A stretch of 64,000 nt of DNA from Tanypteryx hageni (lineage: Eukaryota > Arthropoda > Insecta > Odonata > Petaluridae). Shown here piece after piece: positions 36,788 through 50,000 of the stretch. The notes beneath the pieces are model-generated. The model did no database searches. It saw only the letters and a list, made by a program, of their open reading frames with translations, and was not told where the DNA came from. Location of the stretch: positions 34,444,854-34,508,853 of the forward strand of contig CM054116.1 of the NCBI GenBank assembly GCA_028673005.1, written 5' to 3'. The stretch's first letter is position 1, and the number at the start of each line of letters is the position of its first letter. The position numbers and the translations under genes are program-made.

Positions 36788-39223
36788 AACAAGATTGGAA
36801 AGGTGTACTCCATGTCGGAGTACACAGTTTCCAAATGCGTTCTTTGGGATTTCACAGTGTTCTCGATATTTTTCGCTCAGATGAGTATTTAACGAGAAGC
36901 TAGCGAGGTACGTTGTACAATACATGTAAGTCCTTATGTAAAGTTGTCGTAATTATTGTCCGATTTTAACCAAAATTAGAATCGGTCGATTCCTTTTAGT
37001 AAAACCTCTTTATACCAAATTACATCAAAATACGTCTTGCGGTTGCCAAGTAGAAACATGAACATTGTAAACTACATATAGGTCTTCATGTAAAGTGGTC
37101 GTAATTCTTGTCCAATTTTAATCAAAATTGAAATCGGTTGACCAATTTTAGCAAAACTTCCCAATACCAAATTTCATCAAAATAATCCAGCGGTTCCCGA
37201 GTTGAAACAAAGGAACATTGTAGGTCTTCATGGAAAGTGGTCGTAATTGTTGTCTGATTTTAACCAAAATTAGAATCGGTCGACCAATTTTAGCAAAACT
37301 CCCCAATACGTCCAGCGGTTACCGAGTTTTAACATGCGGACGGACGGACGGACGAAAACGACCTCCCCTATATGCGTTCACTTCGTGCAAAGAACGCATA
37401 ATAATTCATTATGACGCCCTAAATTATTATTGAAAGCGACGAGCCAATGCAATCTTTAATTAGAACTAGCGTAATTGCCCGTCAAACATGACGAGTATGC
37501 GTGGATTAAGTATTAATTTCTTCCTCTCCCATCCTCCTCCCTCCTATTCTCCCTCTCTCCTCCCCTCTCTCCTTCTCTGGAAAAATAGACTTTCTAGTCT
37601 CAATCCCGCCCTAATAAAGACCATTATCTATCTATCTCTCCCTCCTGTGTCTCCCTCCCTCCCTCTCCCTTTATCTCTTCCTCCCCCTCCCTTCCCCCTA
37701 TCTCCTTCTCTGGAAAAATAGACTTCCTAGTCTCAATGTTGCCCTAATAAGCGACATTATCTATCTCTCCCTCCTTCTCTGTCTCCATCCCTTTCTATTT
37801 TTCTCTCACTCTCTCTCGTTAAAAAAACTAATTTTTCCAATAAATATGATTTAAAAGTATTACTTAAGCGATTTCAAATCGCAGGCGAAATGTGACGATA
37901 TGAATAAGGAACGTTATTTAGTTTTATTTAAAACGGTCCAGGTCCGAATATCGTAGGTCAATTCTTTCTAATATAAATTTGCAAAAGAGTAAACGCCTAT
38001 AAGTCGAAAAATCGATTTTTACGTGTTATTATACGGAAGTTTAAAATTGGACATTGGGGTCAAAACACCCCTTAAATATAGGTTTTTCTGGTGTTTCGGA
38101 TAATTTTCAGAATTGTACTACATGATCTAACTTTATTCCAAATTTTAGCTTTATAGCTCTTCTATAAGTACCTTAGGTTTTATATATAATATATTTTGAA
38201 CCGTTATGTTACTGAGATATTAAAAAAAATATTATATGGATGCCATTTTCCTTTTAAAAGCCTTTAATTCGTTGCTTTGATAGTTACAATTTTTATGCGT
38301 TCTTTGCACGAAGTGAACGCATATGGGGGTTTCCGTCCGTCCGCATGCTAAAACTCGGGAACCGCAAGACATAATTTGATGAAATTTGGTATTGGGGGTT
38401 TTGCTAAAATTGCTTAACCGATTCGAATTTTGGTTAAAATTGGACAACAAATACAACTCCTTTACATGAAGACCTACAATGCTCCTTGGTTTTAACTCAG
38501 AAACCGCTGAATGTATTTTGATAAAATTTGGTATTGGAGAGTTTTGATAAAATTGGTCGAGCGATTCCAATTTTTGTTAAAATCGGACAACAATTACGAC
38601 CACTTTACATGAAGACCTACATATATTGTAGTTTACCATGTTCCTCTGTTTCAACTCGGAAACCGCTAGACGTATTTCACTAAAATTTCGCACTGGGAAG
38701 TTTTACTAAAATAGGTCGACCGATTCTAATTCTAGTTAAAATCGGGCGACAATTACGACCGCTTTACATGAAGACCTACAAGCAGTTGACAATGTTCCTT
38801 TGTTTCAACTCGGGAACTGCTTGATGTATTTTGATGAAATTTGGCATTGGGGAGTTTTGCTAAAATTGGTCGACCGATTCCAATTTTGGTTAAAATCGGA
38901 CAACAATGACGACCACTTTACATAAAGATCTACATATAGTTTACAATATTTCTGTTTCAACTCGGGAACCGCTTGACGTATTGTGATGAAATTCGGTATT
39001 AAGGAGTTTTGCTAAAATTAGTCGACCGATTCCAATTTTGGTTCAAATCGGACATTAATTACGACTATTTTATATGAAGACCTACATGTATTTTACAACG
39101 TACCTCGCTTACTACTCGTTAAATTCTCATCTGAGCGAAAAATATTGAGAACATTGTGAAATCTCAAAGACCACATTTGGAAACTGTGTACTCCGACATA
39201 GAGTACACCTTTTCAATCTTGTT
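36788..39223. mobile_element. 2.4-kb foldback element with tandemly repeated arms
   Basis: The left arm (36788-37402) and right arm (38296-39223) are inverted copies. The outermost sequence of each is AACAAGATTG.AAAGGTGTAC, immediately followed by its own small hairpin (36803-36825 and 39186-39208). Inside, a 142-160 bp unit containing TTTACATGAAGACCTACA is tandemly repeated: five copies on the right, three reverse-complement copies on the left. Each arm ends inward at TGCGTTCTTTGCACGAAGTG or its complement. The spacer holds CT-rich DNA with a 133-bp tandem duplication (37574-37846) and one copy of the dispersed repeat seen at 39330 and 46430. No protein is encoded. No clear target-site duplication was found, so exact ends are uncertain by a few bases. 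Confidence 0.8.
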
Positions 39224-39329
39224 CATTGATGTACCTCAAAAAAATATGCTTTCTTTGTGATTAAAAACAAATTTTTAAGCTAATTCGGAAAGGATTTGAA
39301 TTTTGTCTTTAAAAATTAAACTCCTCATT

Positions 39330-39640
39330 ATTTCATCTACAAAAATGTTTTTATTCCGAGTTCGTATCTCAATTTTAAGGATTTAAAAAAAGCATATTTA
39401 GAATTATCTGCATAGATTCACATGGTTTTCTTATGGGGTACTGAAATGGAAAAAATGGGGTGGAAAAGGACCCCTTCAGGATACAAATTTTTGAGATTTT
39501 TGAATTTTCTCGTTGGTTGTGACCTATGATCGAGCAGAATGCCAAATTTTAGATCTCTGGCTCGTCCAGAAGTACCTTATGGCATGGGACACCTAGGAGG
39601 TTCGTACAAAAGATTTTTATATTAAAAAGAGATATCCTCT
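39330..39640 (+). repeat. Dispersed repeat, copy A
   Basis: It shares a long, diverged alignment with the reverse complement of 46430-46760 and with 38030-38230. A core such as GCCAAATTTTAGATCTCTGG is followed by AGAAGTACCTTA in each copy. Non-coding and old. Confidence 0.65.
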
Positions 39641-40757
39641 CCTCCTACGTAGGTCCAGGCTCGAGAATAATTAGCGGAACTATCTCCAACAGAAAAAAAT
39701 CCTAAGAATAATAAATTAATTAAATTACATCAGCAGATCCAGCATTAAAATGATAATTTCAAAGTAGCAGACTGCTGTAGTAATGGGTTGGTGGTTGCTT
39801 TTATAGCATCCAATGGATATTTTTGCAAGAAATTGTAAGTGAACATATAAATGCAGTAGCGGCGCATTTCTGCTAAGTCATCGCCATAAACTCATGAGAA
39901 TGTCTGTGCAAACGTCATCATTGATTCCGCGTGAAACAGAAATAATTCTACATCCTTTCCAACATGATTTCCTCTAATCGATGGCCACGAATGGATGTAT
40001 GAATGACGGAATGAATGCGTGGTAAATTGTAAATGGAAAGGAAAATATTTTCATGCGAACCGAAAGAGAAAGGTTTCTGCACATAAGTTAAACGATAACC
40101 TCAAGGCCGTTAAATGATGGTCAATTTTGTGCCACCCGACCTCCAGAGGATATTTTCGTGTTGAAAAAGTGGATTGCTTGCAATGCTTAATTGGCAACAT
40201 GTTCAATAAAACCGTTTCAAATTCGTTGATTCAGAGTTTATTCGCCCTATCCTAATTTCAATCGAAGTTAAACGTATTCCCCATGGGAACATTTTGAAGG
40301 TACTATCGCAGGCAGGAAAACTTAAAATTCCATTGAAAATAGATGCAAAACCTGTCTCTGATATAAATGCAAACATAATTATAAAGATTATCGTACGTAC
40401 ACACCTACAATCTACCACAGAATATGTCAATTCCACAGGAAGTTATCGAGCTCTTCTTATGGTCGAAAAAATCAAGAACAAGCATTTAATAATACTTGCT
40501 TTTGAATAGAAGATATCGCTTCGCAAAACGACATAATGCAAATTATATCAAACTATCTAAATTTCCACTTAAATTTAAGTAGAAATTTCCATACTAGGTA
40601 TGATTTCATTCGTATGCATATACCTGTTGAAGATTTATACATAGCTGCAGCAAAAAAAATTCAAGAATATCAAGGTCAATGAGGGGTAAGTAATATCAAC
40701 GGCATCAGAATAAGGAAGAAGAGAAGAAGGTAACAAACGTTAAATGCAAAGAGAGAA
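39641..40757. other. Non-coding stretch downstream of CPR gene 3
   Basis: AT-rich, with no recognised gene or repeat. CPR gene 3 transcription should end just upstream of it on the minus strand. Confidence 0.5.
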
Positions 40758-40763
40758 TTTATT
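40758..40763 (-). terminator. Candidate poly(A) signal of CPR gene 3
   Basis: AATAAA on the minus strand, 462 nt after the stop codon. It is the first canonical hexamer found downstream. Confidence 0.45.
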
Positions 40764-41224
40764 AAAGCTATTTGTACATTTAGTTACATAAATAATACAC
40801 GGTAACTTAAATACATCCACCAATACATAAAGGTAGAAAAATAGCGTAATACTATAATTCTCTCAAACGCAACAATAGCACCAACAAAACTATAAGAATA
40901 CTGACACTTGAAGCTCATTTGAAATCACCGGCGTAAACCATAATCGACGATTCATGCTCTTCACTCGTCAATGCGCCCTTTAAGCTTCCCTTCCGGACCC
41001 AAACTCGGCGCATATATAGAGAGAGGAAGAGAAAAGACAAGGAGAATCGACAGGATGTGCACAATTACAACTCACTTATCCCAATATGGCTTCGCAGTAT
41101 AGCAGGAGAAAATATGCACAACGTGAGATCCCGGGCATCCTCCGATCGATTTCTCTCCGGCGCATTTTGTTGGGGGAGTAGGAGGGGACGGAGTGGGATA
41201 GGGCCGCAAAGAGGGTTAGAGCGA

Positions 41225-43205
41225 TCAGTGTGAGTAAACGGCATGTGGGGAGGAGAAATGGGTGCTGGCGAAAGCCTTTCCGTATGCGGCGCCGCCGGGG
41301 AAACCATGAGCGGCATACGGTCTAGCGGCGAAGGGTGCGGCGTAAGGTCTAGCGGCGAAGGGTGCGGCGTACGGCCTGGCGGCCAGGGGCGCGGCGTAGG
41401 CTGACACGGCAGGTGCAGGTCGGTAGGCCAACGGCCTGGCCAAAGGTGCGGCGTAGGCCGGAGCCGCCTTGACTACGCCGGCACCGCTGTTGTGGACGAC
41501 GGCGTTGAATCCGCTCACTGGATCTGCAGAGTACTCGACGGTGCGGCGGGTGCCGTCGGGTTCGATGAGGCTGTAGCTTCCGTGGACGACGTCTCCGTTA
41601 CGAGTCTCCGTCTGGTCCTTATTGTCGCCGGTCAGAGCGTCGGCCACGCTGTACGAGAAGGTGTACTGAGGGTTGGGGTCGTAATCCGCGTAAGCCCTGG
41701 CTCCTCCGGAGGCATAACCAAAAGGTGCACCCAAGTGACCGGAAGCACCAAGTAATCCGGCGTTGGCGGCTGCCACGATGGATGCGATGATGAAGAACTG
41801 TGGGCGTTGACAACTTTCTTATGAGGCATAGATCTGGAGTTTTTCATTCAAATCGCACGCAAAAACTGGGCGAAATGGAGCCACTTTGACCACTAGAGCT
41901 GGGAGATTTCAATGCTCGAGATGTGGTAATATAAAAATTATAGAATTCCCAGTATAAAAATTGATAAATGAGTTAGAATACATAAAGCTCGAGTTTAATT
42001 TCGATAATAATAATTAAATGACTTATCTTATTTTCAATTTTTGCGAAAGAAAAATCAATTTTTAAACTATATCTAAATGAAGGCTTCATATTAGTGTCGG
42101 AGACAACTTTCGCTGTAAAACAATATGGCGAAAAATATGGAACCGCTTCGACCGTTAGGAGTGGAAGATTTTAGCGCCCGAAATATGATCGTATTAAAAA
42201 TTAAATATTTCCAAATTCTAAAATTGATAAGCTATGGGAGAAAACTTCTTTAATTTAATTTAGAGGATGAAATTAAAACATTTTTCGAACTTCATATTCA
42301 ACGTATTCGAAAGAATAAATGCATCATCAAACTATATCGAAATGAAGACCAGATTAATGTTGGGGAAAGAAAAATATATGAGCAATAATGAACGGCATTT
42401 TTTATAGCTAAGATAACTAAAATGCGACGATTTCGAATAATATAGAGAAATTATTCGTGAAAATTTTGCTTCGACAAAGGAAGTGAGTCATTTCCGTCCA
42501 CTATAAATACTGCTAAAAACATTATTTCAGTTTTAATAAAATATTTTAATTTTTAGTGAATGAAATTTAAGGGGAAAATACAATTTGGTATATAAACTGT
42601 GTTCAATTAATATATCGATTGAATTAATAATACATTTTAAGGCTTACACTTCAGAAAAAAATCAAATGTATTTAAAATTTAATCGACAAATTTTTAGTTC
42701 AAATGTATCGCAATGAAAATAATTTAAATTAATGAAAACGTAAGATCTCTACAATTATACGAAATAATTTTATTTATTTAGAAGAAAATTCTAAATTTTA
42801 ATATCTACACATAGACACTATTAGTGTCATTCCAAAATGACATTTAAAAATAAATTCGCTCTATATAAATCGTTTTAGGCAATTTTAAGCAAGGTTATGA
42901 AAAAACAAAGCACCTATACTTTATAAATAATCAAACAATAAGAAAAAGATACCACGTAGAATCGACAAATTAAATATCGTTGGAATAATAATGTTTCAAA
43001 AGAATACTTAGCGAATTCAATAATATAATAATAATATAATAATCCAGTGCGTTGTAACACTAAAATTCAACAGTGCAATTCAAAATTTAAGAAATCACCT
43101 TTTGTTAAAAATAAACCCATCGTAAGATTTCTTATCGAGAGAATGCATTCGTGATTTTTAAGACAAGCTTAAACGCGAACTAAGAAAACACACCTTGAGT
43201 GCCAT
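41225..43205 (-). CDS. RR-2 cuticular protein, CPR gene 3 (194 aa)
   Basis: Exon 1 is 43194-43205 (MALK, donor GTGTGT) and exon 2 is 41225-41797 (acceptor AACGCCCACAG). The phase-0 intron is 1,396 bp, the longest of the four. The signal peptide is residues 1-17 ([13 protein letters not shown]). A short Gly/Ala segment precedes the RR-2 domain at about 42-106: [47 protein letters not shown]. The domain has SADPVSGF, so a Ser replaces the usual Asn of NGFNAVV. After it come three near-identical AARPYAAPF units and a Ser/His-rich end. It is the shortest protein of the four and the only one without a long Ala-rich block before the domain. Known family role: secreted chitin-binding cuticle protein. 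The start is set by exon 1 behind a TATA box in a GCAATGGC context. Confidence 0.94.
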
Positions 43206-43258
43206 TGCGACGAGGTTGCTCCTATTCCGTCTTTCTCTGTTGATCTCCGGTAATCTTC

Positions 43259-43294
43259 TGATGGTTCTAGCATGAGACGCCGGACTGTTATATA
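43259..43294 (-). promoter_or_regulatory. Core promoter of CPR gene 3
   Basis: TATATAA on the minus strand at 43294-43288; Inr-like AACCATCAG with its A at 43259, 35 bp downstream. The 5'UTR would be about 54 nt. Confidence 0.7.
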
Positions 43295-46200
43295 TCCTAT
43301 CCCTTAACGGTGTCCCACCCGGTAGAAACGAAAGAAGAGAAGGGTTTGTTTGACCCCGACCCCAAAGGTCTCTTCGGAATTTCCTCTCACCCATCCCAAT
43401 AGCCTCCGGGAGGATAACACCTTATGCCTCCCCCCACCTATCTCGGTACTAGATGGAGGGACCGAGAGAGCACGAGGATCAGATGGGAAGGGCTTAAAGG
43501 GCGTGAGGCGAGCAGATAAAAACGCTTCACGATGAGGGAAGGAGAGAGGTGTGGCGAGGCCGCGAGAAAGGCGCTCGGGATGTTGTGGGAGAGGAGACGG
43601 GGAGGAGAGCAGAGGAGGACGCGGCGAGTGGGTGGCTGAAGAGAGGACTATATGGGTAAGGGGTTGCGAGGGGCTGTCCGCTTTTAAAGTTCAAATTTCC
43701 GTACGCTCTTGATTCTCCTCCCTTTCTCCATCCCTTCCTCAAACCATTTTCTGGACCTCCCTATAACCCTTCCATAACCGACCAGGGTGGGACCTGAAGA
43801 GGAATCGTTAGCGCACCCCACCCACGCCCACGATTCTCAGGTATGTGAAGGATGCGGGGAAAAAGGTCGCGAGGGCGTGATTCAGGATACGCAGCTATCA
43901 GAACGAATTCGATAGAAAAAAATTCATAATTTCATTTTTCGCCTATTGCTTGAAATAAATCTAATCCGAAAATTTGTGATAGATGATTTGAGTTAAACGT
44001 TTTTCAGCTATTTGATGAATAAATTATTCGTCGACGAAAGTGTCACTTGATCTAGTCTTTTTGTGACCATACCATCGCCTGTCGCATATAAAGCTATTAA
44101 AAGGCGCATATTTGACTTACAACTTTGTTTAGTCGCTATAATCCACAAAACTTGATTAATGATGTTCCAACTGGACAGAACGATAATACATATAATAGAA
44201 AACTAAGTGATAGGTGCGGAAAAGAGATAGTGTATTGATGATTGGTTCATCGCATCTGTTATTATTGCAACATAATTTTGATGGCGAATTTTCGGGTGCA
44301 TGCGCTTGGATTCGTTCCCAATATTTGACGGCTAGGACGCAATCACCAGAGCACCGAGCCACCTCAAATCATGCTCGAGCGAGATTAACCGATGAGTGAC
44401 TCGAAATCGTATCAGAAATGGTAATGGATTCGTAAAAGGTCAAACTCGGCTAAAGACAAACGTGACACCAACTAACCTTGCTGCGGTTGAAAATATATAG
44501 TGATCCAGTGATCGGTAACTGAAATGATTTTCAGATAAGTCACGAACCAAAATATTCGTGTAATAAACATAGGGGTGCGGGATTTCTTGGGATTTGCGAA
44601 TATTCTCAGACAAAAATTGTTTTTTATAAAAGGACCGCATCACAAAACAAAATTGAAGGGGCAGCTTAACCGATTCAATATAAATATCAGAAAGTGTCTA
44701 GATCTATTTATAGACGTATAAATAAAATAAAAACAATTTATTGATAAACTTACGAAAAAACTATGCAATAATATGCTGCAGACAAAATATAAGATGATCT
44801 TTCCCATACAATCATATACTACATTTATTAATTGTGATATAGTGATACCATACCGTTATGTTAGTAACAAACATACTAGCTGGTTTTAAAATCGATATAT
44901 ACAGAGCTCCGCTTAAATGCATGCAATTGTTAAACGGTATCCAGGTAAACTTGAGAATCAATTTACGTTTCACGATAATTCTTATTTTATCCTTAGAATT
45001 GTGAATAGTATAATTTGTTTTGTAAAGAATGTTGACGCTTTTTTGACAAATATGATTTGCAAAATTTACGAATCAAAATATTTTAAAGCCATCCATCGAT
45101 TAACCATAGTTCTTATTTGATATAGGGTAAACTTTCTGAAAAAAATTAACTTGGATAAGATAAACCTTAAAAATTTATTTGGTTCAAAGGAATGCGAAAT
45201 GACAATCTCGCAAATTTAAATTGAAAAATAAATGCACCAATAAGTGATCATGCATCAAATATAAATCCCATACTGAATGTGAATTATGTGACGAATGCCA
45301 TCATAACCCTTTCGTTGGCATAAATAAAAATTAATAAAAGAGTACAGTTGCAGCATACCTCCAATAAAATAGGCCGCCGTCACAAAACGTACAACACGCA
45401 AGATCAACATAAATCAGTATCCTCTTTAGATAAAAATTGGGAAAAGAAGGCGAACGTGAGAATTTTGTTCCATAACGATCTCCTTTTTTCAGGACTCTCC
45501 GCCTAAAGTTCAAAGGTATATCACTATATGGTCCTATTACAACAACCAGGGCACCTCAATCACAAAGAAGATTATCGCATTTCGAGAACGCGTCGGAGGA
45601 CTTCGCTGGGAAGAGGCCAACTTCACGCTCCTGCCATCGGCCAGTGCCATGAATCGAATAAATTACAGAAATTTACAGCGAGAAATAAAATACGAATCAG
45701 ATGTTAAAGACCTTTTACGTGATAAAACTGTAAATTATTTTTTTAAATATTTCATTTGGCGGAGTAACACGTTACGATACATGTGCGCCGAGTTCAATAA
45801 AAGCACGAGAAAATAAGAAGGGAGCGGTAATAAATTGCCAGAAGTTGTATTCAAACCAGAATAACCATTAAATATACTTAAAGTTCACTCGAGCGCTTGC
45901 TACGTTTAAACATTTCTTCGACGATAGATTTAAAAATTGGACGGGAGGACACGATGTTTATCCTGAAGCCATTAAGGTGTTATCCATGGACAGGTCCAGA
46001 AACTTTCCAAGGAAAAGAGCAATTGCCCCCATCGCTCGCCCGTTGGATCCAACCGACGGAATTTCGTCCTGATTATCCCTCACGCTGTTAGAGACTTTCT
46101 TGCCACTGTCCGAAAAGAAAATCGGAAAGGGTTTTAAGAGCGCATTAAGAGCCATTGGTATCAGGAAAGTGTATAGCAAACAACACATACACTAAATATA

Positions 46201-46429
46201 GAAAATTATTCTGAAAAAAATACAAAAAATTGGAAGATAATCATTTTTTTCGGATTTAAAACAACTTCTATGCTTGGCTTTATTTTTTAAAATACAATTT
46301 GCTTTAAGTAAAATTTCAGTCAAATTTAATGAAACATCAAATAAATAGCATCAGATCTCTCGGAAACTCAACTTTTTAAAATTAACAATATCTCTCTATA
46401 TTATAAAATCGTAATGGCCATCATGATGC
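43295..46429. other. Region upstream of CPR gene 3
   Basis: GC- and GA-rich to about 43900, then AT-rich. A TATAAAG at about 44087 on the plus strand has no supported frame after it. No gene recognised. Confidence 0.5.
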
Positions 46430-46760
46430 TTAATGCTCACTCTAATGTAAAAATTCTAAAACTGACATAAAACTCTTAGGTACTTCTAGAAGAGCTAGAA
46501 ATCTGAAATTTGGCATGTAGGTAAATCGAGTGACAAAACGACGAGAAAAAAGAAAGTCACAAAAAAGTTAATATTTAAGGGAACTTTTTAACCCCAATGA
46601 TCCATATCAATACTCCATAAGAAAAGCATGGAATTCAGTGCAAGGCTTTCTAAAAATGCATTTTAAAATTGGGATGCGAATTCGGGAAAAGGACAGTTGT
46701 CTAGCTGAAAGAACCGAGTTCTTAATTTTTTAAGGCAAAGTCAAACACATACCGAATTAG
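46430..46760 (-). repeat. Dispersed repeat, copy C
   Basis: Reverse complement of the family at 39330-39640; the shared core is at about 46480-46525 (GGTACTTCTAGAAGAGC, AAATTTGGCATG). Confidence 0.65.
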
Positions 46761-46905
46761 CGTAAATATCTGCTTTAAATTGGAAAAAAGTGTGAATTTT
46801 TCTTCTCTTAAACAATGGAAATCTATAAAAACCATGGTAACAACCTCATTGCTTTTAAAGGAACTTTGAATGCTTTTAATGAAAATTAATGCCGTCATAA
46901 CAAAT

Positions 46906-47093
46906 TATAGTGGAACTTCCATAATTCGAATCTCAAGGGAAAGTAAAAATTATTCGAGTTACAGAAAATAAAAAATACGGAAATATATATTTTTTTATAT
47001 ATTTGTATATATACAGTGGAACTTCTACAACTCCAATCTCAAGGGAAAGGAAAAATTATTCGAGTTAAAGAAAAATCGAGTTACGGAAATATA
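46906..47093. mobile_element. Tandem pair of pogo/Tigger-like termini
   Basis: Two direct copies about 104 bp apart: 46906 (TATAGTGGAACTTCCATAAT) and 47010 (TATACAGTGGAACTTCTAC). Both continue into TCTCAAGGGAAAG and ATTCGAGTTA. A TA dinucleotide followed by CAGTGGAAC is typical of pogo-type Tc1/mariner inverted-repeat ends. No internal transposase is present. Confidence 0.6.
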
Positions 47094-50000
47094 TTTCTCT
47101 TTATATTATAAAATAACCTATATGGTAGGAACGAAGAAACAGCGAGCGAAGGGAGGGGGAGCGTTAGCGAGCAGGGGGCTTGCCCCCTAGCATTAAAATA
47201 AAATTAACAAATTAGGTTCCAGTGCAGATAACAGACCACTATAATTTCGATCCCTTAAATGTTTGAAAAGAAATATATAAAATAATTAATACATTACGGT
47301 TCGTTAGTAGGTCATGTTAACTTGATAACGCACCAAAATAAAATAAAAATACTAAATACAATTTACATTTCGTTAAAAAGCTCTTTCGATGCATAACTAA
47401 AATATAATTATTAAAGACATACATTCGGAATATAATTAAAAATATTATCACAAAAAACCAAATTTTAAGTTTTGATTGCTTTATTATACCTCAATTTTAA
47501 ACATTATGCGCGACGAATTATTTACCAAACATTTTTGTCTGTATCATTAGTCAAAACTAAATGTCATCGCATAATCGAATCCAATACACTTTCTTCTCTA
47601 AATTGATTAGGCGAAATCATTTGGCGCTGAGTCATGAAGACAACGCCGACGAGAAACGATGACCGCGAGTGATTGTTTCGGCGGATGAAGGGCGCCACTT
47701 AAGCCACTCGGAGGTTAAGTGTGGGGAAGGCGAGAGGGTCGGCGGCACCGAAACATACACGCTCACACATCCGCCTACATCCCGATGGTATTTCCAACGC
47801 GGGACACTCCGGCCGCTGACCAACCTCAAGACGCTGTTCTTGTATTCCTGTCGCGGGTCTCTTCGACCGCTCTCACTTTTTCAAGTCCGAAGCCAATCGG
47901 TCGCGTCCAGAGTGAGGCGAGAAAGGAGAGGAAGGAAACGCCGCATGTCAACGCCTCCGGGCACGGATTAAGGCGTTGAATAAAGGCAAGGAGGCCACTG
48001 GATCAAAGTGCCACACTGAAATATAATGAACCTGTTTTTTTCGTATTCTGCTGGGTTTCCAGAATGTTTCTTCTCGCTTTCGAATGAATTGCGAGAGTCG
48101 CGAGCGACGATGATCTAGGTATTGTAACTATTCCTCATTGGTATTTAAATTAATGTCGGCTCGGCGTTCGGTCGTGCTGAGAATATTTTGATTTTTTAAC
48201 GATTTTTTCACCCAGGATATGCTCGCTTGGGTGTACAGTTACTTAACGTAGCAGGAAAAATTTGCGTCGCTCATAAATAATACCGACCGTGTCCATATAA
48301 AGACACAATCAGCAAAACTTTCACTTAAGTTGGTCGCTTAATTTATTAATGTTCACTTTGTAAGCTTGAAGTGATGCATTTGCGACGCAATAAAGGAAAA
48401 ATATTTTCAATTAGATTGCAACTAACTTCCCTAGGAACCGTTCGCGATATATGTAAGCCGAGATTAATTGATACGACTTTTAACACCTCTCTCTCGGGCA
48501 CTTTCTTCTTTATGTCAGAGAGACAAGTGCTGGTCGTGAGGCGGCAATGGTGGAACATTTCCTCACAACCGTCCCTTGTTCGGACCCCGGCGATGTCGGA
48601 TTTTCACCTCAAATCTGCCGCATCCCCCTTCACTTCGCGTTGCGAAAGGAAACGTGAGGGAAACATTCCGTCACGCAGAAGGGACGTAAATCGCCTCTAC
48701 GCATTTCGGAAGAGCGGCAACCGTTTTCCGTCATCCCACCCCGTCGAGTGTGGATGTCCACACCTGCGGCTGGAGCTGGAACAGAAATATGCGCGTAAAA
48801 ATTGTCCTAGAAACTTGTACGCGAAGACCCCTGAGGCTGTGGCACGACATGAGTGGAGAGTAGAAACTCACGTCCTCCTTGGCTCCCCTTAATCCGCTTT
48901 GCTCTTTTTGACTTTCATCTTCTCTTCCAATACAACTCGCATACGTTTTTCATGACTTTTTTGTTCTTTTATTTTTTATAGATTCTATTTATTTCCCGCA
49001 CCTTTCATTATTTTCTCTTCCTCTAGACAACTTGCTTCAGCATTCCAACCAGGCATTTCAACCATTCGCCATGCATCTGATAAATTTTAGGCATCGGTTG
49101 GAAATTAAAAAGCATGAAGAATCAGATTTATCTCAAAAGTTTTGAGAATTTCTAAACTGCAACAACTTGTTTGTTACGGCAGCTCGGTTACAGCTTGGTC
49201 GCAAGATTTACAGTTACACAACGAAGAAATTCAATATCTCTTCCAACGCTGGCAGAATACAAATAAAACATTAGTTGTCAAGCAATATCATAAGATGTTG
49301 CGGTTTAAGTTTTAAAGAAATTGATTCATATACAAACTAAAGAAATCTCTGCATCGAGACATTTCACGTGTTCCTGTGGGAACTAAAAAGAAATAATTGG
49401 CCTTAATTAAGGTGATTTCATAATCGACCCGAGTTCGAATCACTGCGACCGAAATGTTTACCAACATCCGACATAGTGCGTATTTTTTCGATACAGTTCG
49501 TGAAGTGCAGACGCCATTGCTAATTTACTAGAAATCATTAACCATCTATTAACAAAAAAACTTGGTTTCATCATTGTTTTGAACATAAAAGTTAAAAATC
49601 AAAAATTAATGTACACTTATACAAAAAATATAAAATATGCCCGTCGTCATAATCCATAAAATACTTTTTTATCAAGAACATAAGGAAAAACGTCAGTTCG
49701 TGTACCGAAAATTATAATGCACAGTAAACAGCGAAAAAAACGGAATAAAATGCAGTATAATAAACAAGTTAACCATATTCGCGAAAAAAATTTACTAAAA
49801 ATTACCATACTACTTTTTTTGAAAAAATTACGCATTTGCACAATGAAAATGAAAAATCTTTCCTATAATTTTCAGCTAAAGATGGACACATGGTTTCATC
49901 GTTTCGAAGGTACTCGTCATTATAAATAAAGAAATTCCTACAAAATAGTCAAAAGGCTCTAAAACGAAATTTCCATAACATACAGAGAGAGAAAATGTTT

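Noticed and set aside
48371..48892. 173-codon plus-strand frame with a TATA-like motif upstream
   Set aside because: No domain, signal peptide or splice signal, and composition like random GC-richer DNA. A transcript here would change this view.
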